In this document: piece by piece, positions 1 through 7,665 of the stretch
Numbering within the stretch: position 1 is the stretch's first letter
Layout: every line of letters starts with the position of its first letter
NCBI GenBank assembly: GCA_900543035.1
Contig: UQPV01000030.1
Location: forward strand, 1-33,142
Length of the DNA stretch: 33,142 bases
Origin: an uncultured Solobacterium sp.
Lineage (GTDB): Bacteria; Bacillota_I; Bacilli_A; Erysipelotrichales; Erysipelotrichaceae
Reading direction: 5' to 3'
Notes under the pieces: generated by a model
What the model saw: the letters and a program-made list of their open reading frames with translations, nothing else
Told to the model about the DNA's origin: nothing
Database searches by the model: none
Position numbers and translations under genes: made by a program

Positions 1-327
1 TTTTGGGGGATTGAAGAGCAATATCCGGAATATGCTATTAAGAAAACAGGAGGAACGTCGATGATATTGATTAATACATCAAAAGGGAAGAATGTTGTTG
101 ATGCGATTAAACGAAATCTAGATGATGAAGTTTTTGAATATGTAGATATTACTATTGGAACCAAATATAATATTCCCTTAACGAGAAGTTCGCCATTCCA
201 TCCCTTAAGAAATACATTTTATAAAAACTTGTTAAAAAAACGTTGGTCATTTGAAGAATGTTATAATCGTACATTGTATCCAAGCGGGAATATCATTAAA
301 AAAATTATCAGAAAGATTAAACAGTAA
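1..327 (+). CDS. FrhB/FdhB C-terminal-domain protein, 3' end only (polysaccharide cluster)
   Basis: The reading frame is open from the first base, so the true start lies outside the window; 108 residues remain. The visible piece begins FWGIEEQYPEY and continues to SMILINTSKGK, the pattern at the end of coenzyme F420 hydrogenase/dehydrogenase beta-subunit C-terminal domain proteins (PF04432-type). In Firmicutes these Fe-S proteins are usually found in capsule or exopolysaccharide clusters, often beside polysaccharide pyruvyl transferases. The tail is basic and ends IIRKIKQ. An in-frame ATG at 61 is probably internal, since homology-like sequence precedes it. The DNA is much more AT-rich than the genes from about 950 onward, which fits an acquired polysaccharide locus. 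A strong terminator follows at 365-401, so this is probably the last gene of its operon. Confidence 0.72.
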   Translation, partial: FWGIEEQYPEYAIKKTGGTSMILINTSKGKNVVDAIKRNLDDEVFEYVDITIGTKYNIPLTRSSPFHPLRNTFYKNLLKKRWSFEECYNRTLYPSGNIIKKIIRKIKQ

Positions 328-364
328 TAAATGATAGAGAACAAAATAGCTATTTTTACTTCAG

Positions 365-401
365 ACTGTTGGCAAAAAGAGATTTTGTCAACAGTTTTTT
401 T
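365..401 (+). terminator. Rho-independent terminator of the polysaccharide operon
   Basis: A 13-bp stem pairs 365-377 with 383-395 (one G:U pair) around a 5-base AGAGA loop, and is followed by six T residues. It lies 38 bases after the stop codon of the partial gene. A 60-codon open frame beginning at 369 starts inside this hairpin and is not credible as a gene. Confidence 0.9.
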
Positions 402-912
402 AAGTTCCTGATAGAATATCCATGGAAGAAAAAGTATTTCGTAAACACAAATTTCTGCCTTTTCTATTTTTTAGGAGAAATAATCAATGCACTTTTAAAT
501 AGATTGAAGAATATAAGATTGCAAATGATAAAGAATATTTCAATGTGTTAAATGTGTTATTTATTTCATTGCTGAGGATATTAAAGATTAGGATTGTACA
601 GTTTTAAAGATATGGTGCCAAAAGTTAAAAAGTATAGGTAATTGTACAATAGCTAGATGACTATGTGGCCCAGAAGAGTTTTAAAACTGCTTAGGCCTCA
701 AGACGGGTACTTACATATAACGTAAGCAAATATTCAAACATATTGTTATTTTGTTAGTATAGGAGGTTATATAGTGTGCTGAATGTTCTGCTGAACATGA
801 AGAACAAAGAAGAAAATTTCAAAAAGATTTAGTGGCCTTTTATTTCTGATCGTACGAGGTGGGTGAAGGGACAGAATAGAGCAATAAGAGAAGATGTGTT
901 GCTGTTCCTGCC
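402..912. other. AT-rich intergenic stretch with no credible gene
   Basis: About 500 bases without a convincing coding region on either strand. Items seen: a 12-base perfect palindrome at 677-688 (AGTTTTAAAACT) flanked by GGCC on both sides; a short stem CTTAC/GTAAG at about 710-726; a good Shine-Dalgarno AGGAGG at 761-766 followed only by stops within a few codons; and an inverted repeat ATGTTC-TGCT-GAACAT at 783-798. This looks like decayed sequence at the edge of an acquired region rather than a functional gene; an unrecognised small RNA cannot be excluded. Confidence 0.5.
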
Positions 913-941
913 CTGATATGTTCAGCACAATGTGCTATGAT
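913..941 (+). promoter_or_regulatory. Probable sigma-A promoter for the PD-(D/E)XK nuclease gene
   Basis: CTGATA at 913-918, a 17-base spacer, then TATGAT at 936-941 preceded by an extended TGC at 933-935. A short inverted repeat AGCAC-AAT-GTGCT (924-936) overlaps the spacer. A Shine-Dalgarno AAAGGA at 947-952 sits 6 bases before the ATG at 959. Confidence 0.5.
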
Positions 942-958
942 GAAAGAAAGGATGGGAC

Positions 959-2183
959 ATGAAAACTTCTTTGGCTCGTACGATTGAAAATAATGCTGAT
1001 CACATCAGCTATGACGCGGTATGCAAACAGCTGCTCAGCGAAAAGAGCATCCTTGCCTGGATCATGAAATACTGTGTGAGCGAATGTCAGAAAATGGCGG
1101 TAGAGGACATCATCCGATGCGTTGAGGCTTCGCCAAGTGTTTCCGCTGCACCGGTTTTCCCTGATGAAAAGAACACCACATTGATCAACGGCATGAATAC
1201 GGTAAATACCAGTCATGATGAAGGAACAGTGGTCTTTGACATCCTCTTTGCGGCCATGATTCCTTCGCCTAAGCCGACGCGTCTGATCATCAATGTGGAG
1301 GCACAGGCAGATTTCAGTCCGCATTACCTGCTGCCCTCACGCGCTGAGTATTACAGCGCCAGGCTGATCTCCTCACAGAAAGGCGGAGAGTTTACCGACT
1401 CGCATTATGGGGACATCAAAAAGGTCTATTCTATCTGGGTCTGCACCAATCCGCCTAAGTACAGGGAGAATGCGATTTACACAACTTCGGTCATGATGAA
1501 AGAGCGATCCGGCAGAATGGGCAGACCGATCAACGGTTATGGCTTGCAACGTACGGCCTTTATCATGCTTGGGAATGAAGAGAAAAAAAGAGGCAAAGGG
1601 CGTGCTGCGTTTGCTGGATGTGCTGTTTCGATCAGAGAAAGACGTAGAGGAGAGAAAGCGCATCCTGGAAGAAGAATTTCACATTGCGATGAACGAGGAT
1701 ATGGAAATGGAGGTACGACAGATGTGCAATTTGAGCAAAGGTGTAGAAAATCGTGGCATTCGTAAAGGAATCATTCAGGGTCGTGAGGAAGAAAAGCTGA
1801 ATTCGATCAGAAGTCTGATGAAGAAACTGAATCTCATGCTGGAACAGGCAATGGATGTGTTGGATGTGCCGAAAAGCGAACAGGAAAATATGCGCATATG
1901 CTTGGAGCGAATTAACGATCGTTGCCGCGTCACTCAGATAGAGGAGGGTGATGATATGGGTGCCTTTAGCAGAGTGGTTTGGATGCGTGGTTTTCGCAAA
2001 GGCTATCTGCAGGGGCTTGAGGAGACTTGCAGGGAAAGGATCATTTGTCATGGCACGGATGAAGAAAAATGTCATTTGATCAAGAACGTGATGGAAATGC
2101 TGTATTACACGGTAGAAGAGTCAATGGATGCGTTGGGTGTGTCCAAAGATGAATGGGAAAAATATAAAAAGATGCTTGAATAA
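959..2183 (+). pseudogene. PD-(D/E)XK nuclease family transposase / Rpn-type protein, frameshifted
   Basis: The N-terminal part (959 to about 1588) carries features typical of the family: LLSEKSILAWIMK near the start, EDIIRCVEASPSVS, then DEGTVVFDILFAA and RLIINVEAQADF, which supply the acidic and E-x-Q residues of the nuclease core, followed by KKVYSIWVCTNPP. After an A7 run at 1583-1589 the family sequence continues in another frame (KEAKGVLRLLDVLF, RILEEEFHIAM, MCNLSKGVENRGIRKG) to the stop at 2181-2183. Removing one A joins the frames exactly (EEKKEAKGVLRLLD). The unshifted first frame runs into basic non-family residues and stops at 1765. The restored protein would be about 407 residues with a duplicated helical tail, longer than the roughly 300-350 usual for the family. 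It is a broken copy, a phase-variable gene or a sequencing error. Family members promote RecA-independent recombination and are often multicopy; a link to the downstream operon is not implied. Confidence 0.82.
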
Positions 2184-2188
2184 GATGA

Positions 2189-2228
2189 GGCGGAGAGACT
2201 TTTGGGGCTTCTCCGCCGTTTGTGTTTT
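2189..2228 (+). terminator. Rho-independent terminator after the nuclease gene
   Basis: An 8-bp perfect stem GGCGGAGA (2189-2196) / TCTCCGCC (2210-2217) followed by a T-rich tail, 6 bases after the stop codon. It separates the broken nuclease gene from the jet operon, so the two are probably transcribed independently. Confidence 0.8.
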
Positions 2229-2236
2229 GGCGCGTA

Positions 2237-2265
2237 TGGATAATTATTGGTTTTTATGTTATTCT
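2237..2265 (+). promoter_or_regulatory. Possible promoter of the jetABCD operon
   Basis: TGGATA at 2237-2242, a 17-base spacer, then TATTCT at 2260-2265 with an extended TGT at 2257-2259. Neither hexamer is close to consensus, but this is the best candidate in the short gap between the upstream terminator and jetA. No operator-like repeat was noticed. Confidence 0.35.
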
Positions 2266-2307
2266 TGATGAAGAAAACATTTACTTTTTGATGAAGGGAA
2301 GGGTGCT

Positions 2308-3747
2308 ATGTCGGTCTTTCAAGCAGTGAGCGATAAGTTTTTCAATCCGTTTACCGGGAAGAACCGGGAACTTTATTTTTCGTGTATCACTGAGCTGATC
2401 GAGAAGTCGAAGGAGATCCCGGTCTTGTATGAGGAGGATGCCAAAAACTGTCTGACGCTGTATCTGCAAAACTGTCAGTATGCCATCGAGACAGAGCAGC
2501 TTGGAGATCAAAGCGAGACCATTTCCAATCATCGAGCACCGCAGGAGAATGCCGCGATGATCCTGCGGTATTTTCGCAGCTGCGGCTGGATCACGCCTAA
2601 AGAGATCGGACGCAGCGGAGACAATATCGCGTCGGTATCGGCGTATTGCCGCAAGCTCATTGATGCGGTGCATAAGATCTTTGACGCAGACGCCAACGCG
2701 GCGATCACCAACCATATCTTTTCGATGCATGAGATCTTGAACGCGGCGTTTGCCAAGGATGGCGGCCGGGCTGTCCGCCCGTATTCCAGCATCCTGGTGC
2801 CTTTGGTGGAACATGAATGCGACTTGAAGAACGAGCTGCTGATCTTGAAGGACAGCATCCGTGCGATCATGCGCGCTGTGCTGAAGATGAGCGATGTGAA
2901 CAGCTTTGGACATTTCTTGTTAAAGGATGAGCTGCTCAACCGCTTCTTCCAGGATTACTTTTTCATCAAGAAGAGCGGGCTCATCCCTGCGTATATCGCC
3001 AATATCGAGCGGCTGCTGCAAAAGCTGCAGCGTTCGGCAATCTACCAGCGGATGATCGAAGAGTATGTCAGCCTGAAACGGGTGAACGCGTCGCAGGCAA
3101 GAGATCTCATCGATCGGCAGTTCGGTGAGCTGGACAGCTTCATCAGTCTGGAATATGAACGGGATATCGGCTATATCGACCGCAAGATCAATACGTATTA
3201 CAACTTGTATGCCATGCGCATCAGCATGGTCCTGGGCAATGGGACAAACCTGGAACAGACGCTCAACCGGCTGTTGTTATTATTAAAGGAAAGTTCTGTG
3301 CAAGAGCGTGAGGAGATTCTGTGTCACATCGCTTCGGCGCACCGGCTGCTTGAATTCAAGTTTGTTGGACGCAAGTCGATCGAACGGCGGCGTCGGCGCA
3401 AGGCAGATAAGCCGGGCATCGGATTAGCGCAGGATACGCTTTCTGCGCAGGAACTGGAGAGGCTGACCGATGAATTGCTCAAGGAGAGGCCGGATCGCTA
3501 CAGCATGGATAAAGTGAAGGCCTATCTTGATCGGCTGCCTATTACTGAGGATGGCATGCCGATCGAGGCATGCGGGATCCGCCGCCGCGAAGATGCCATG
3601 ATGGCTGCCGCCAGCATCATCTATTCCGGATCCATCGGTTTTCCTTATGAGGTGGAGTTTGGAAACGGCATGGTCGAGACCGAGGTTGCGGCGATCAGCG
3701 CATTTCGGATCAAGAAGAAAAAAAGACAAGAGGGATTTTATGAGTGA
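2308..3747 (+). CDS. jetA: Wadjet protein JetA (kleisin-like subunit)
   Basis: A 479-residue soluble protein with no signal peptide or membrane segment, beginning MSVFQAVSDKFFNPFTGKN and containing RYFRSCGWITPKEIG near residue 90, which looks like a winged-helix segment. Length, position and sequence style match the JetA (DUF5716-type) family. In Wadjet, JetA is the kleisin-like subunit that bridges the SMC (JetC) heads and binds JetB, comparable to MukF/MksF. The C-terminal part contains basic runs (RRRRRKADK) and ends in KKKKRQEGFYE. The start is set by a strong Shine-Dalgarno (GGGAAGGG, 2296-2303) before ATG 2308. The stop overlaps the start of jetB by 8 bases, so translation is probably coupled. 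Known for the family: plasmid restriction together with JetBCD. Seen here: complete gene with no internal stop. Subtype (II or III rather than the DUF3375-type I) is an inference. Confidence 0.85.
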   Translation: MSVFQAVSDKFFNPFTGKNRELYFSCITELIEKSKEIPVLYEEDAKNCLTLYLQNCQYAIETEQLGDQSETISNHRAPQENAAMILRYFRSCGWITPKEIGRSGDNIASVSAYCRKLIDAVHKIFDADANAAITNHIFSMHEILNAAFAKDGGRAVRPYSSILVPLVEHECDLKNELLILKDSIRAIMRAVLKMSDVNSFGHFLLKDELLNRFFQDYFFIKKSGLIPAYIANIERLLQKLQRSAIYQRMIEEYVSLKRVNASQARDLIDRQFGELDSFISLEYERDIGYIDRKINTYYNLYAMRISMVLGNGTNLEQTLNRLLLLLKESSVQEREEILCHIASAHRLLEFKFVGRKSIERRRRRKADKPGIGLAQDTLSAQELERLTDELLKERPDRYSMDKVKAYLDRLPITEDGMPIEACGIRRREDAMMAAASIIYSGSIGFPYEVEFGNGMVETEVAAISAFRIKKKKRQEGFYE

Positions 3748-4363
3748 TATCAGCTTGCAATTGAGCATAAAAGAAGAAAACGGGATCTTGTTCAAACGAT
3801 GCATACGCAAACTGCTTTCTTCCACGTTTATCCTGCGGGATAAGGATGAGAAGCTGTATGCGTTTGTGTCCCGCGAATCCAATCGTCAGGATATCTCTGA
3901 GTATCTGCGCATGATCGGCTTTGATGTCATGGTCGAAGACAAGAGCGGTGTATGCATGCTTTGCATGAGCGAAGAAGATGAAGAGACCGTCGGCCTCAAG
4001 CGCGCTAATGTAGTGGCTTTTACCACGACGCAGTATCATCTGCTGCTCGTGCTGTGGAAGATCTATCTGGAGAATCTGGGGTACAGTGAAGGCAATTTCA
4101 TCACGAAAGGCGATCTCATCGATAAGATCTTATCTTATGGCGATATCGCCAGCAAACAGGAGCTGTCCGGCGCGCTCAAGCTGTTCAAGAAATACAGCCT
4201 GATCAATTTCAGCGACAATGAGGAAGGAGAGGACATGCTCATCCAGCTGTACCCTTCTCTGCAGTTTGGCTGGGACATCCCGCAGTTTGAGACGGTCGTC
4301 AACGAATACATCAAGGAAGAAGACGCAGCGGTACAGAGCGATGACGAGGAGGGAGATGCATGA
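3740..4363 (+). CDS. jetB: Wadjet protein JetB (DUF4194, KITE-like subunit)
   Basis: A 207-residue protein beginning MSDISLQLSIKEENG. It has the DUF4194 pattern: an N-terminal segment that could pack as winged helix (FKRCIRKLLSSTFILRDKDEK, DISEYLRMIGFDV), then LKRANVVAFTTTQYHLLLVLWKIY, and a second winged-helix-like part (ELSGALKLFKKYSLINF) ending in an acidic tail. In Wadjet JetB is the MukE/KITE-like partner of JetA and JetC. ATG 3740 is chosen because it follows a purine-rich AGAGGGA and removes a basic, non-family extension that would otherwise read back to 3647 inside jetA. It overlaps jetA by 8 bases and jetC by 4 (ATGA), the usual arrangement for subunits of one complex. Confidence 0.85.
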   Translation: MSDISLQLSIKEENGILFKRCIRKLLSSTFILRDKDEKLYAFVSRESNRQDISEYLRMIGFDVMVEDKSGVCMLCMSEEDEETVGLKRANVVAFTTTQYHLLLVLWKIYLENLGYSEGNFITKGDLIDKILSYGDIASKQELSGALKLFKKYSLINFSDNEEGEDMLIQLYPSLQFGWDIPQFETVVNEYIKEEDAAVQSDDEEGDA

Positions 4364-7300
4364 TCCAGCTGACTAAAGTACGCCTGATTAATTGGTATGC
4401 ATTCTCCCATGAGACGGCGCCGATCGGACAATTCACGCTTATCGCCGGCAAGAACGGCAATGGCAAATCGGTGCTGCTGGACGCGATCAAGTATGCGGCG
4501 TATGGCGATACGATCTTCAACAAATCATCAGAAAGCAAGGGCAGCCGTACGCTGTATTCCTATACGCGCGGCCTGCTCGATGCGACGGCTGGCACATATA
4601 TGCGCCCGGCGGAACGGTTTCCCAATGTATACAGCCACATCGTGCTGGAGTATCATGATGATCTGGCCGATCGATCGTTCATCCTAGGCACCGTCATCGA
4701 GACAAGCGCGACGAATAATTACCGGACCCGGCGCTATGTCATGAACGATACGAAGCTGGATGATGTTTCTCATACATATATCGAGGATGGCAAGGAACAG
4801 CCTTATTCCGCAGACGGTCTGCAAAAGGCTTATTCGCTGATCATGATGGATCGGGAAAAAGGGCTGCCCAAGTTTCTGCAGATGACCGGGATGAAGATGG
4901 GGCTGAGTCAGCTGCCCGCTTATTTGCGGCGTCTACGCGGGATCATGACCTACGATCCCAGCGCCAAGGTAGACCGGTTCATCCGCGACAGCGTGCTGGA
5001 AGAAAAGCCCGTTGATTTCACCAAGCTCATCGAGGCAAAAGAAAACATCGATAGGCTGAACCATACGTTTCAGCTGATCGAAGAAGAAGTCAGCGAATTA
5101 GATGGGATATTGAATGAATATGACACTTGGGAAAGAGAAAAGAACCGGCTGTTGATGGATGACATCAAGCAGTGCTATAAAAAGAAACGTGAGCTTGAGC
5201 AGCAGATCAGCCGTCTTGCACAGGATCGTCAGCTGGCATCCCGGCAGAAAGAGGAGATCAGCACGTTCTTGCGGACATTGGAAAAACGTGCCAAAGATAC
5301 AGATGAACGGCTGATCCAGGCTCAGGTCAATCTCAATGCGATGGATTGTGCCAAGATGATTGCGGAGGAACAACGCCATCTGGACGAGCTGCAGCAAGAG
5401 ACACAGCGCCTGCAAAGCGACATGGACGAGCTGGAGCGTTTCCAGCAGAAAGTAAAGGAAATGCTTTCCTTGCTGGAGGAAGAAGAAATCGCATTGCCTC
5501 GCTCCATCTTGCTCGGGCTGTGTGAGCGCGGTCGCTTTTCTGCCATGGAAAAAGAAGCAGCTGCGGAAGAGCTCAAGATCGCGGTCAATGATACGCATGA
5601 TAAGCTGATCGCCAGGCTTGAGCAGATCAGGACGAAACTGGTCAAGGTCAATGACGATATCCAGCGGCAGCTGCAGATCATCGAGGAATGCCGCAAACAT
5701 CGCAGCGCCTACTCCTTGATCCCGGAATATGTCGGCTTGCGCGAAGAGATCAATCAGGAATTTAAGCGGCGCGGCATCGCTTCAGAGGCGAAGTTCGCCT
5801 GTGAATACGTGATCGCTTTGCAGGATGAGGCATGGCGTGATGCGATCGAAGCCTTTCTAGGGCCGAGACGCTACACGATCCTCGTGGATCCGCGTTATTA
5901 TGATATCGCAGATGATGTGCTGAACCGCTCTGCGTATAAATACGCGCATTTGTTCAACACGAAGCTGCTGATGCGCAAGACGATCAAGCCGGAAAATGAT
6001 TCCCCGGTGCATTTTCTGACCATCCGCAATGAGGTGGCACAGCGTTATTTCGACTATCAGCTGGGCCGAATGCATGCCGTGGACATCAGCGAAGTGCGCA
6101 ACTATGAGAACGCCATCGCCAAAGAAGGAAGAGTGTCCGTCGCCATGGACAGCTATTTCCTGCGTTTCGATCGCATCCGCTCTTATTATCTGGGTCAGGA
6201 GAGCTTTGAACTCAACCGCATCCGTGCCGAAAAGGCTGTGGAACAGCTGAATGTTGAAAAACGCGCGCTGCTGCTTCAGCAAGAAGAGATGACTGCGCGC
6301 AAGAACATGCTCAAGAATGACCGTGAGCTTTTCCACGGTTATCGTTATGACGCGCATGATGCGTATCAGAAGACGATGGCACAGGTCCGCGCCGCTAAGG
6401 AACAGCTTGCGCAGCTGATCAAGGCGCAGGAAGACAACCAGGAGTATATGGAGCTTTTCCAGCTTGTCGAAAGGCTGCGCGCACAGAGCGAGACGATCAA
6501 GCAGGAACAGGATGAGCAAAGAAAGCAGGCCACGCGCTTAGATGCCCGGATCGAACATGATGAGCGTCTGCTGGGTGAACATATGCAAGTACAGGAGGAG
6601 GCAGAAGAGCGCTATCATGCCTATGAGCAGGAGCATTATGCGCTCTTGCAGAAAGCGGTGGAAGCATATGAGAAGTATTTACAGAATGGCAGCAGCGGAA
6701 ACGGCGGTCTGTTGCTGCCGCAAAGTCGGACCAGGCTCGAGAATAGCATCGAAAAATCTAAGGAAGATCTGATCCGTCTGCAGTCCGGCTACCAGGCTCG
6801 TTATCCTGACAGCGGGCTGAGCGTCGGCATCGAAAACCGCAGACAGTATGCGGCGCGTAAAGACCGCATCTGGATGGATGATCTGCAAGCGACGCGACAG
6901 AAGCTCGATGAACAGACGCATCGCTATGAAGAGATCTTCAAAAATGAGTTCGTGCTCATGATCCTCAGATCATGTGAGCGGGCCAAGGATGAGCTGCGTG
7001 AGATCAACATCGAGCTGGCCAAGCTCAATTTCTCTTCGACCTATCAGTTTGCGGTCGATTACGTCAAAGATGGTTCTGAATATATGCAGATCATCCGCTA
7101 TGCGCGTTATCTGGATGATCGCGAACAGCTGGGCGGCACGGCCGGCCAGGGCATGCTTGATCTTGATGCTGCGCATTCACCAGAAGAAGCAGAACAGCTT
7201 GAACAAGATCTGCGGCGCATCATCAACCGCGTCATCGAGAAAAACAGCGAAGAGACGATCGCCCGCTTTGCTGATTACCGCAATTACATGACGTATGAGA

Positions 7301-7665
7301 TCCTGATCACCAACGAGGTGCTGGATCATGCCAAGCTTTCCCGCCAGACGGGCTATAACTCCGGCGCGGAAGTGCAGATTCCGTATCTGCTCATCCTGAC
7401 CTCGGCGCTGCTGATGATCTATAACCAGAGGACCAATTCCACCAGGCTCGTGTTCATCGATGAGCCGTTTGCCAAGATGGATCCGGGCAATGTGAAGATC
7501 ATGCTCGAATTCATGCGTCGCCAGCGGCTGCAGCTGATCTTCTGCTCGCCAGACAAGACCGAGACGATCGGTGACGAATGCGAGGTCATCCTGCCGGTGC
7601 TGCGTATCCGCCCTGATATCATGCGCATGGGTATCGTCCAATTCCATGAATTGAAGAGGGCATGA
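4360..7665 (+). CDS. jetC: Wadjet SMC-family ATPase JetC
   Basis: A 1101-residue SMC-like protein. The N-terminal ATPase half has Walker A GKNGNGKS at residues 30-37. Long heptad-like, Glu/Lys/Gln-rich stretches at about 230-455 and 620-810 form the two coiled-coil arms, separated by a globular hinge (about 455-610, with ACEYVIALQ and RRYTILVDPRYYDI). The C-terminal ATPase half has a degenerate ABC signature around S1001-G-A-E1004 and Walker B ending in D1034-E1035 (LVFIDEP). In Wadjet JetC extrudes DNA loops using ATP and, with JetA and JetB, recognises small closed circular DNA for cleavage by JetD. All ATPase motifs look intact, so the gene is likely active. It starts at the ATGA overlap with jetB behind GAGGAGGGA, and ends in an ATGA overlap with jetD. 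SbcC-like proteins share the fold, but the jetA/B/D neighbours settle the call. Confidence 0.9.
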   Translation: MIQLTKVRLINWYAFSHETAPIGQFTLIAGKNGNGKSVLLDAIKYAAYGDTIFNKSSESKGSRTLYSYTRGLLDATAGTYMRPAERFPNVYSHIVLEYHDDLADRSFILGTVIETSATNNYRTRRYVMNDTKLDDVSHTYIEDGKEQPYSADGLQKAYSLIMMDREKGLPKFLQMTGMKMGLSQLPAYLRRLRGIMTYDPSAKVDRFIRDSVLEEKPVDFTKLIEAKENIDRLNHTFQLIEEEVSELDGILNEYDTWEREKNRLLMDDIKQCYKKKRELEQQISRLAQDRQLASRQKEEISTFLRTLEKRAKDTDERLIQAQVNLNAMDCAKMIAEEQRHLDELQQETQRLQSDMDELERFQQKVKEMLSLLEEEEIALPRSILLGLCERGRFSAMEKEAAAEELKIAVNDTHDKLIARLEQIRTKLVKVNDDIQRQLQIIEECRKHRSAYSLIPEYVGLREEINQEFKRRGIASEAKFACEYVIALQDEAWRDAIEAFLGPRRYTILVDPRYYDIADDVLNRSAYKYAHLFNTKLLMRKTIKPENDSPVHFLTIRNEVAQRYFDYQLGRMHAVDISEVRNYENAIAKEGRVSVAMDSYFLRFDRIRSYYLGQESFELNRIRAEKAVEQLNVEKRALLLQQEEMTARKNMLKNDRELFHGYRYDAHDAYQKTMAQVRAAKEQLAQLIKAQEDNQEYMELFQLVERLRAQSETIKQEQDEQRKQATRLDARIEHDERLLGEHMQVQEEAEERYHAYEQEHYALLQKAVEAYEKYLQNGSSGNGGLLLPQSRTRLENSIEKSKEDLIRLQSGYQARYPDSGLSVGIENRRQYAARKDRIWMDDLQATRQKLDEQTHRYEEIFKNEFVLMILRSCERAKDELREINIELAKLNFSSTYQFAVDYVKDGSEYMQIIRYARYLDDREQLGGTAGQGMLDLDAAHSPEEAEQLEQDLRRIINRVIEKNSEETIARFADYRNYMTYEILITNEVLDHAKLSRQTGYNSGAEVQIPYLLILTSALLMIYNQRTNSTRLVFIDEPFAKMDPGNVKIMLEFMRRQRLQLIFCSPDKTETIGDECEVILPVLRIRPDIMRMGIVQFHELKRA

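Noticed and set aside
369..551. 60-codon open frame in the AT-rich left region
   Set aside because: It begins inside a strong terminator hairpin, has no ribosome site and shows no recognisable domain.
1583..1590. Programmed -1 ribosomal frameshift on the A7 run
   Set aside because: Restoring the family frame needs +1 (or one A less), not -1, and no downstream stem-loop of the usual spacing was evident.
4397..4687. Second open frame inside jetC (plus strand, other frame)
   Set aside because: Shadow of jetC: Arg/Met/Ser-rich, no ribosome site, fully inside a gene with intact ATPase motifs.
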